In this document: piece after piece, positions 6,229 to 11,199 of the stretch | Numbering within the stretch: position 1 is the stretch's first letter | Layout: every line of letters begins with the position of its first letter | Assembly (NCBI GenBank): GCA_948902155.1 | Contig: CAQVQZ010000058.1 | Span: 1 to 11,199 of the forward strand | DNA length: 11,199 nucleotides | Reading direction: 5' to 3' | From: an uncultured Oscillibacter sp. | GTDB lineage: Bacteria; Bacillota_A; Clostridia; Oscillospirales; Oscillospiraceae | Translations under genes and position numbers: made by a program | The notes under the pieces: generated by a model | The model's input: only the letters and a program-made list of their open reading frames with translations | What the model was told of the DNA's origin: nothing | Database searches by the model: none

Positions 6229-8016
6229 TCATCCTTTCTGTAATGTGATGGTAGATTGCGCATCCCGGAGCCGGCTTAGTATCTGCGTCATCAGGGCCAC
6301 CCGCTTGAAGGGCGTCATCAGGTACAGCCCGTCCGTCCAGGGGGTGATTTCCCGTGCAATCTCGGAAGAGACCGTCACCGCCAGAGCCTCGCCCTCCTCC
6401 CGGTCTCTGCCCTCGTAGAGGGCGGCAATCTCGTCGCAGACGTCGATGCCGGAAATCTCGTTTTTCAAAAAGCACGCGTTCTTGTGGCTGACCACGGGCA
6501 GGATGCCCCCCAGAATCTTCCCCCGCAGGGTCTGCCGGGCCAGCTTCAGGTTTTCCAGCGCCCGCCCGGACAGCACCGGCTGGGTCAGAAAGCCATAGGC
6601 CCCCGCCGCCTCCTTCTCCAGCGCCAGCTCCAGCTGCCGCTCGAAGTTCCGGGCGTTCAGGTTCAGCGCGGCGAAGATGTGGAAGGGCGTCTGCAAAACG
6701 CTCTCCCCCAGGCCGCTGACAAAGCGGATGAGCTTCCGGGAATTGAAGTTGAAAACGCTCTTGACCTCGCCCCGGTCCGCCGCCGGGATGGGGTCGCCGG
6801 TGATCAGCAGCACGTTGTGGATGTCCTCGATGGACAGCCCCAGCAGCAGGGCTTTCGTGGCGTTCAGGTTCCGGTCCCGGCAGGCCATGTGGGGCAGCGG
6901 CTCCACCCCCAGGTCCCGCTTGATCTTGCAGGCCAGGAGGCAGCTGTCTGCCCTGGGCCGCCCGATGGGGTTGTCCGCCAGGGTGATGACGTCGGCCCCT
7001 GCGGCACGGAGGGCCTGAACGCCCTCCATGTAAAACGAGATGCCGTCGTCCACCGGCGGGTCCAGCTCCACGGCGATGACCCGCCGCCCCGCGTCCAGCT
7101 TTTCCGCCAGGGTGTTGGCCTGGGGGGCGGGATGAGGCCGCAGCACCTTGGGCCGGGCGACGGCGGCGGGAAGGGGCGGCTCCGCCAGAATCCGGGCGGT
7201 CCGGGCGATGTGGGCCGGGGTGGTGCCGCAGCAGCCGCCCACGATGGCCGCGCCTGTCTGCACGATCTCGGCCAGCTTGCGCCCGAAGTAATCCGGCGTT
7301 CCCTGGAACACAGTCCGCTGGCCCAGCACGGCGGGATACCCCGCGTTGGGCATGACGGAGAGGACGGCCCCCCGTGTATCCAGGTTCCGGATGTACTCCA
7401 GCAGGTGCTTGGGCCCGGAGACGCAGTTGAAGCCCACCGCGTCCACGCCCTCCAGAACGGACGCCTGGAGAAACAGCTCCTGCCCGTCACAGCCCTCCTG
7501 GGTGATGCCGTCGAAGGCCACGGCGAAGGAGACGATCAGAAAGGCGTCGGGACAGCGCTCCCGCAGATACCGGGCCAGCTCCGGCACGCCCTCCATGGAA
7601 GACAGCGTCTCCGCCAGAAAGCACCGGACCCCTTGGGCCAGGAAGAGGTCCGCCTGGCGCAGATAGATTTTGGCCCGGCTCCCCTCGGTCCCCGCCGGGG
7701 CGGGGCCGATGTCGGCGAAAACCCAGGCCCCATAGGCTTCAGCCTCCCGCTTCGCCAGGCGGCAGCCCGCCTCGATGATGCGCTCCGCCAGCTGTTCCCG
7801 TCCCTGGGCCAGGTCGCCGCTGACGGTGAACGTGTTGGTTTTGACGGCCCGGCACCCGGCCTCCAGATAGGCCCGGTGGATGGCGGCGATCTCCTCCGGG
7901 CGGAGCAGGTTCGCCAGCTCGCAGCGCTCCCCCGGAAATTTTTCCGCGTAATAGGTCCCCATGCCGCCGTCAAAGAGCAGGGGCTTCCCCGTTCGGAGTT
8001 CCTCGGAAATGTCCAT
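6229..8016 (-). CDS. Bifunctional homocysteine S-methyltransferase / 5,10-methylene-THF reductase
   Basis: 595 aa, same architecture and length class as B. subtilis YitJ. N-terminal Hcy-methyltransferase barrel (1-about 285): FDGGMGTYY (15-23), zinc cysteines C198 (GFNCVSGP), C262 and C263 (GGCCGTTPAH). C-terminal flavin MTHFR barrel (about 308-590): IAVELDPP with the catalytic Glu, ITLADNPIGRPRADS, PHMACRDRN, LLITGDP, SVFNFNS, GAYGFLTQPV and GGILPVVS. The MTHFR half makes 5-methyl-THF, the substrate of MetH; the other half can methylate homocysteine from a donor such as S-methylmethionine, without cobalamin, though the true donor of these fusions is uncertain. Start ATG 8016 has AAGAAGG 8 nt upstream; the frame is open back to 8295 but only antisense to the DUF975 gene. 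Its TGA overlaps the folD start region (ATGA). Confidence 0.93.
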   Translation of the reverse strand: MDISEELRTGKPLLFDGGMGTYYAEKFPGERCELANLLRPEEIAAIHRAYLEAGCRAVKTNTFTVSGDLAQGREQLAERIIEAGCRLAKREAEAYGAWVFADIGPAPAGTEGSRAKIYLRQADLFLAQGVRCFLAETLSSMEGVPELARYLRERCPDAFLIVSFAVAFDGITQEGCDGQELFLQASVLEGVDAVGFNCVSGPKHLLEYIRNLDTRGAVLSVMPNAGYPAVLGQRTVFQGTPDYFGRKLAEIVQTGAAIVGGCCGTTPAHIARTARILAEPPLPAAVARPKVLRPHPAPQANTLAEKLDAGRRVIAVELDPPVDDGISFYMEGVQALRAAGADVITLADNPIGRPRADSCLLACKIKRDLGVEPLPHMACRDRNLNATKALLLGLSIEDIHNVLLITGDPIPAADRGEVKSVFNFNSRKLIRFVSGLGESVLQTPFHIFAALNLNARNFERQLELALEKEAAGAYGFLTQPVLSGRALENLKLARQTLRGKILGGILPVVSHKNACFLKNEISGIDVCDEIAALYEGRDREEGEALAVTVSSEIAREITPWTDGLYLMTPFKRVALMTQILSRLRDAQSTITLQKG

Positions 8017-8040
8017 TAGAATTGCCTTCTTTCCCACAGA

Positions 8041-8078
8041 GAAACGCGCGCCGCGGCAGACGCGGCGCGCACTGTTTC
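8041..8078 (-). terminator. GC-rich hairpin in the gap between DUF975 gene and the MTHFR operon
   Basis: A 10-bp perfect stem GCGCGCCGCG/CGCGGCGCGC (8046-8055 with 8061-8070), extendable by GAAAC/GTTTC (8041-8045 with 8074-8078) across a 3-nt bulge. On the minus strand it lies 29 nt after the DUF975 stop and about 25 nt before the downstream ATG, followed by TTTCTCTG. The U-tract is poor, so it may be a partial terminator or an attenuator for the hcy-methyltransferase/MTHFR-folD operon. I found no convincing separate promoter for that operon. Confidence 0.5.
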
Positions 8079-8107
8079 GTCGTATTTGCGTCCCTCGTTT
8101 GCCGGCG

Positions 8108-8923
8108 TCAGCCCAGGCCGTCCGGGGCGTTCCAGCCGTCCCAGGGGGGCTGTTCGTCCTGGGTATCCTCGTGCAGCCCCACGCCGGAGGTGCGCTTGGC
8201 AACCTCGAAATAGCTGAGCTGGACGCAGATGTAATTGGGGTAGTAGAACACCGCCACCGCCAGCCGCCAGATTCCAAAGATGACGTCCAGCACAAAGAGC
8301 GGCAGGCCGAAATATGTATCGGGGACGGCGCCGCCGTAGAGCACCGCCATGCTGAGGTCCCGGTTCATCTGGTATGTCAGGAGCAGGGTAGGAAGGGTCG
8401 CCAGCAGGTTCCACCCGAAATAGCTCAAATCCAGCATGAAGAGCTGGCTCTTGTAGCCGTAGGTCTGCCGCTTGCTCATCTCCAGAGCCTCCATGACCCC
8501 GATGCCGGGATTCTCATAGAGGTTGTAGAGGGCGAAGCTGTAGCGGTAGGCGGCGACGATGCCGGGGATGATGAAGAGCATGGTCCACAGCGTGAGGAAG
8601 AAGCCCATGACCAGCTCCAGCAAGATCAGCTTTCCCACGAAGGAAAACCCGTCAAACAGCGTCAAATACTCGGCCCGCTCGCCCCGGCGGACCGCCATGC
8701 AGTACAGCACGAAGCCCGCGCCCAGGACGGAGGACAGCAGGGAGGTGAGGATGGAGATAAAGATGCCGATGAACCCGCTCCCGCTGATGGAGGAAAGCAG
8801 GCCCAGAACGATGAGGAGCAGCATGTAAAGGGCGGTCATGGACTTGGGGGACACCTGCGCGTCCCGCAGCAGCTCCGCCGTGTCCCATTTACACTGTCTG
8901 CGGTCGATTTGTTCATACATCAT
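8108..8923 (-). CDS. DUF975 family integral membrane protein
   Basis: 271 aa, predicted cytoplasmic-membrane protein of unknown function. The N-terminal 28 residues are polar (a WxxAxxxL-like stretch, KWDTAELLRDAQ, typical of the family). Then follow about five hydrophobic segments, near 30-45, 50-78, 97-125 (containing IIPGIVAAYRYS), 161-184 and 205-232, and an acidic, Pro/Trp-rich cytoplasmic tail from about 250. ALEMSKRQTYGYKSQLFMLDLSYFGW (136-161, several conserved positions) is the DUF975 hallmark: a Met-x-Gly/Tyr-Lys helix followed by LDLSFxGW. Start ATG 8923 has CCGGAGGT 7 nt upstream; an ATG one codon later is less well spaced. It has its own promoter. The family is widespread in Firmicutes; no link with the neighbouring methionine genes is evident. 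Confidence 0.85.
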   Translation of the reverse strand: MMYEQIDRRQCKWDTAELLRDAQVSPKSMTALYMLLLIVLGLLSSISGSGFIGIFISILTSLLSSVLGAGFVLYCMAVRRGERAEYLTLFDGFSFVGKLILLELVMGFFLTLWTMLFIIPGIVAAYRYSFALYNLYENPGIGVMEALEMSKRQTYGYKSQLFMLDLSYFGWNLLATLPTLLLTYQMNRDLSMAVLYGGAVPDTYFGLPLFVLDVIFGIWRLAVAVFYYPNYICVQLSYFEVAKRTSGVGLHEDTQDEQPPWDGWNAPDGLG

Positions 8924-8955
8924 GATAGAGACCTCCGGAGATCATATCTGCGTCT

Positions 8956-8984
8956 AGTGTAACACACTCCGCCCGGCTTGGCAA
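8956..8984 (-). promoter_or_regulatory. Sigma-A promoter of the DUF975 gene with overlapping palindrome
   Basis: On the minus strand TTGCCA (8979-8984), 17-bp spacer, extended -10 TGTTACACT (TACACT at 8956-8961). An inverted repeat AGTGT-N3-ACACT (8956-8968) covers the -10 and could be a repressor site or chance. Start near 8949, leader about 26 nt. Confidence 0.65.
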
Positions 8985-9303
8985 GGGTGGAAACGCTGCC
9001 AGCCCTCCTCACCGCCCCTCACCGCAGCCGTTATTATAAATTTGCAGGGAGCAAGCACCCAATAGCCTGCTCCCTGCAAACTTATTTTTGATACCACGAT
9101 CGAATAGGGACCAATAGGATTTGAAGCCTGCTCACATTGCTCCTGGAAAACGCTTTGCTGACTGCTGCCTATGCGGATGCGGCCCAGGCTGCTGCTCTTT
9201 GGGTTTAGCGGCAATCGCCCGCCTCCTTCTCTGGACAGCCTATCGGGTCTTTTTTCAACGATCAGCTGCCATTTGAAAAGGGAGGCGAACAGAGTGCTGT
9301 CCT
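8985..9303. other. Non-coding stretch between the reductase and DUF975 genes
   Basis: About 320 bases without a supportable gene. It holds the strong hairpin at 9041-9080, an AT-rich patch just left of it, and from about 9085 to 9300 ordinary-looking sequence in which all short open frames lack a ribosome binding site and recognisable protein motifs. A weak AT-rich inverted repeat (TTTTCAA ... TTGAAAA, about 9250-9280) lies shortly after the reductase stop. It could be a degenerate gene, a family-specific intergenic repeat or an unrecognised RNA; I cannot decide. Confidence 0.4.
9041..9080. terminator. Strong 13-bp hairpin, terminator-like in both directions
   Basis: TTTGCAGGGAGCA (9041-9053) pairs perfectly with TGCTCCCTGCAAA (9068-9080) around a 14-nt loop. 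On the plus strand it is followed by CTTATTTTTG; on the minus strand by TTTATAATAAC. The only transcription expected to reach it is leftward, from the reductase gene, whose stop is 224 nt away, so on that strand it would be a distal terminator with a moderate U-tract. Confidence 0.6.
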
Positions 9304-10920
9304 TCAGCCCGCCAGATACTTCTTCAGCGTGGCCCGCACCGCGCCGGGCCCGGCCAGCAGCTCTTTGAACATCCCCTCGATTTTCCCGCTCAGCCCCAGC
9401 TCCACCAGGTCGGAGCCGAAGATCACGGGATTACGCAGGATATCCTCCAGCTTGCCGCCGGCGCTGTCCGGCTGTCCCAGGACGACGCCCTCCAGCTTGG
9501 CCTGGAGCTCCGCCAGCATGGGGTCGCCGCTGCACTCGAAGGGCTTCCCCTCGTCGTCCACCGCCAGCAGGTAGCGCAGCCACCCGGCGATGGCCAGGGG
9601 GATGAAGGTCAGGGTCTTCGGGTCCATGCCCGGCCGCTCGGCGTAAGCTTTGATGGTCTCGCCGAAACGGATGCTGATCTTCTGGCTGGTGTCGGAGGCG
9701 ATACGCTGGGGCGTGTCGGGCATGAAGGGGTTGGGGAACCGCCGGTCGATGACCTCGTGGATGAAGTCCATAGGCTTGATAATGCCGGGGTCAGTGACCA
9801 CAGGCATTCCCTCCACATAGCCGATCTTCTCAATCAGACCCTTCAGCTCCGGGTCCGTCATCTCGGCGGCGATGGAGTCATAGCCCAGCACGCAGCCGTA
9901 GACGGCCAGGGCGGTGTGCAGGGGGTTCAGGCAGGTCATGACCTTCATCCGCTCCACGTTGTTCACGGTGTCCCGGTCGGTCATGAACACCCCGGCCTTC
10001 TCCAGGGGCGGGCGGCCGTTGGGGAAGCGGTCCTCGATGACCAGATACTGGGGCTTCTCCGCGTTGACAAAGGCGGCGGTGTAACCGTTCTTGCTGGTAA
10101 CGTGGACCTTCATGTCCTCGAAACCGGCCTCCGCCAGAGCCTTCTCCACAGCGGGAGCGGGCCGGGGAGTGATCTTGTCGATCATGGTCCAGGGGAAGGA
10201 GATGTTGTTCTCGTCCTCCACCCAGGACGCGAACTCCCGGGAGACAAAGCCGTTTTCCAGCCACTTATCCACCATGGTGACCACGCTGTTGCGAATCTTT
10301 TCGCCATTGCGGGAGCAGTTGTCGGTGCTGACCACGGCCATGGGATACTTTCCGGCCTTGAACCGCTCCAGCAGCAGGGCCGTCACTTTGCCCATGGCGG
10401 AGGCGCAGCTGTCGGGACCGGCGGCGAAGTCCTTTTCCGCAAGAGGGGTAAACTTGCCGTCCATGCCCGTCAGGGCGTAGCCCTTTTCGGTGATGGTAAA
10501 GGTAATCAGCTGGAGGGAGGGATTCCGGAAGATGGCCTTCAGCTTCTCCCAGTCCTCCGGAAAACTCTGGTCCGCCCGGAGGGCCCCGGCCACGGAGCCC
10601 ACAACGGTCTTCTCCATGTTCCCGTCGGGCATGAGGGTGACCAGCAGGCTCAGGTTGTCGTAAGGGCCATAGGTGTTGTCCACGATTTCATAGTCAAAGG
10701 TCTCGGCGGTGTACAGGCCGCCCTCCACCAGCCCCTGCTCGATGAGGGACTGTTGGAGCATGGCGTGGAAGGCCCGGAAGAGGCTTCCGGAGCCGAAGTG
10801 GACCCAGGTAGGGGCCTTCTCGGCGGCGGCGTGCATGTCCTTCCAGTCGAACTTGGGCAGGGTGACGCCCGCGGCCTCCCAGGCCGCCCGGTCCTGGATG
10901 CTTGCATAGCTCAGCTTCAT
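9304..10920 (-). CDS. Mannitol dehydrogenase-family oxidoreductase (fructuronate reductase-like)
   Basis: 538 aa, cytoplasmic NAD(P)-dependent polyol-type long-chain dehydrogenase. This family includes mannitol 2-dehydrogenase, fructuronate reductase (UxuB) and tagaturonate reductase. Seen: nucleotide-binding VHFGSGSLFRAFH (40-52); VVSTDNCSRNGEKIR (196-210), typical of the UxuB/UxaB side; SFPWTMIDKITPRP (241-254), the equivalent of FPxTMVDRITP; LVIEDRFPNGRPPLEKAGV (about 293-311); and MKVMTCLNPLHTALA (325-339) with the catalytic-type K326, N332 and H335. It is about 50 residues longer than E. coli UxuB. The lysine sits six, not five, residues before the asparagine. Start ATG 10920 has AAAGGAA about 10 nt upstream. 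Divergent from an AraC-type regulator, which fits inducible sugar-acid or polyol catabolism; no dehydratase, kinase or transporter is in view to fix the substrate. Confidence 0.85.
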   Translation of the reverse strand: MKLSYASIQDRAAWEAAGVTLPKFDWKDMHAAAEKAPTWVHFGSGSLFRAFHAMLQQSLIEQGLVEGGLYTAETFDYEIVDNTYGPYDNLSLLVTLMPDGNMEKTVVGSVAGALRADQSFPEDWEKLKAIFRNPSLQLITFTITEKGYALTGMDGKFTPLAEKDFAAGPDSCASAMGKVTALLLERFKAGKYPMAVVSTDNCSRNGEKIRNSVVTMVDKWLENGFVSREFASWVEDENNISFPWTMIDKITPRPAPAVEKALAEAGFEDMKVHVTSKNGYTAAFVNAEKPQYLVIEDRFPNGRPPLEKAGVFMTDRDTVNNVERMKVMTCLNPLHTALAVYGCVLGYDSIAAEMTDPELKGLIEKIGYVEGMPVVTDPGIIKPMDFIHEVIDRRFPNPFMPDTPQRIASDTSQKISIRFGETIKAYAERPGMDPKTLTFIPLAIAGWLRYLLAVDDEGKPFECSGDPMLAELQAKLEGVVLGQPDSAGGKLEDILRNPVIFGSDLVELGLSGKIEGMFKELLAGPGAVRATLKKYLAG

Positions 10921-10990
10921 AACGTGTCGTTCCTTTCGTATGATGTGTAGGAGTCCTGCGGAAAAGCGCCCGGAACTTTCGATGTTTTTT

Positions 10991-11019
10991 ATTATAGTAT
11001 AAGCTTTTCACAATATACA
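10991..11019 (-). promoter_or_regulatory. Candidate promoter of the reductase gene, weak -35
   Basis: On the minus strand a perfect TATAAT (10991-10996) overlaps a second -10-like TATACT (10996-11001). The -35 position 17 bp upstream reads TGTATA (11014-11019), only 3 of 6 matches. A good -10 with a poor -35 fits a promoter that needs an activator, for example the divergent AraC-type protein. The leader would be about 64 nt. Confidence 0.45.
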
Positions 11020-11032
11020 TTATCTTTGTTGC

Positions 11033-11061
11033 TTTACAGATTGTAAATCTTGCGGTATACT
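11033..11061 (+). promoter_or_regulatory. Sigma-A promoter of the AraC-type gene with operator-like palindrome
   Basis: TTTACA (11033-11038), 17-bp spacer, TATACT (11056-11061). The -35 is the left half of a perfect inverted repeat TTTACA-gat-TGTAAA (11033-11047), so a protein bound there would block this promoter. The same site is centred about 56 bp upstream of the predicted reductase transcription start, a normal place for an activator. Confidence 0.6.
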
Positions 11062-11092
11062 GATGGAAAACATTCGCAAGGGAGGGACCCTC

Positions 11093-11199
11093 ATGCGCAG
11101 CAATCCGCAGCCCTTCGACCCCCGGCAGCAGATGCGCCGCCAGGACTACGAGATTTTCCACTATAAGGACGCGAAAATGGACAGCGTCTCCGTCCACCA
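11093..11199 (+). CDS. AraC-family transcriptional regulator, N-terminus only (right edge)
   Basis: Only the first 35 codons are in the window. The residues YEIFHYKDAKMDSVSVH (19-35) match the opening of the sugar-sensing cupin domain of AraC-type regulators, where YEIFHYxD is followed by a first strand and an HHHDFYE-like motif; the window ends exactly at that histidine. The DNA-binding HTH domain would lie beyond the edge. Start ATG 11093 follows AAGGGAGGG (11079-11087) with a 5-7 nt gap and has a good promoter at 11033-11061. Its divergent placement from the mannitol dehydrogenase-family gene suggests it controls that gene and possibly itself. The family call is by resemblance of a short stretch. 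Confidence 0.7.
   Translation, partial: MRSNPQPFDPRQQMRRQDYEIFHYKDAKMDSVSVH

Noticed and set aside
6484..8019. A 511-residue plus-strand frame opposite the Hcy-methyltransferase/MTHFR gene
   Set aside because: Antisense shadow with no domain or ribosome binding site.
8017..8295. N-terminal extension of the Hcy-methyltransferase/MTHFR protein
   Set aside because: It overlaps the DUF975 gene in another frame and crosses the hairpin; AAGAAGG before ATG 8016 and the family's normal N-terminus support the shorter form.
8954..9214. An 86-residue minus-strand frame in the spacer
   Set aside because: No ribosome binding site, runs through the 9041-9080 hairpin and over the DUF975 promoter, no family resemblance.
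9757..10950. A 397-residue plus-strand frame opposite the reductase gene
   Set aside because: Shadow frame with His/Gly/Val/Leu repeats and no start signal; the minus frame carries clear family motifs.
1..11199. CRISPR array, tRNA, rRNA or insertion sequence
   Set aside because: No regularly spaced repeats, no cloverleaf or rRNA signature and no transposase were seen; the only repeat element is the short palindromic one at 2129-2211.

Overview
The window looks like chromosome of a GC-rich, low-redundancy Bacillota, most likely an Oscillospiraceae-type gut clostridium (Flavonifractor/Oscillibacter-like). The reasons are very GC-biased third codon positions, strong AGGAGG-type ribosome binding sites, consensus sigma-A promoters in short AT-rich islands, a DUF975 membrane protein and a MetH whose reactivation domain is a separate protein. 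The taxon is an inference from style, not from a database match.

Layout. (1) Positions 1-647, minus strand: N-terminal part of a sodium:solute symporter. Its homology ends abruptly near position 78-92; from there to the edge the plus strand reads like a piece of a phage-type PAPS-reductase-family protein, so a rearrangement or assembly chimera sits at the left edge. (2) 648-1038: divergent regulatory region with two good promoters and an AT-rich palindrome. (3) 1039-2085, plus: endonuclease/exonuclease/phosphatase-fold enzyme. (4) 2129-2211: a three-hairpin, MITE-like palindromic repeat. (5) 2306-5300, plus: two-gene methionine operon, a stand-alone B12-dependent methionine synthase activation protein followed by a MetH lacking that domain. 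(6) 5327-5365: a strong hairpin terminator shared by converging operons. (7) 8016-5372, minus: bifunctional homocysteine S-methyltransferase/methylenetetrahydrofolate reductase followed by folD. (8) 8923-8108, minus: DUF975 membrane protein with its own promoter. (9) 8985-9303: non-coding stretch with one strong hairpin. (10) 10920-9304, minus: mannitol dehydrogenase-family (fructuronate-reductase-like) oxidoreductase, divergent from (11) an AraC-type regulator truncated by the right edge at 11093-11199.

How it works together. The centre is a folate one-carbon and methionine cluster. FolD interconverts 5,10-methylene-, methenyl- and 10-formyl-THF. The MTHFR half of the fusion protein makes 5-methyl-THF. 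MetH transfers that methyl to homocysteine through cobalamin, and the small activation protein presumably re-methylates oxidised MetH with SAM. The Hcy-methyltransferase half of the fusion gives a second, cobalamin-independent homocysteine methylation domain. The flanks are unrelated: a symporter, a nuclease-like enzyme, a membrane protein of unknown role, and a sugar-acid/polyol reductase probably controlled by its divergent AraC-type neighbour. I see no tRNA, rRNA, CRISPR or intact transposon. The whole is an ordinary chromosomal segment; the oddest points are the left-edge chimera, the split MetH, the palindromic elements and the variant reductase motif.
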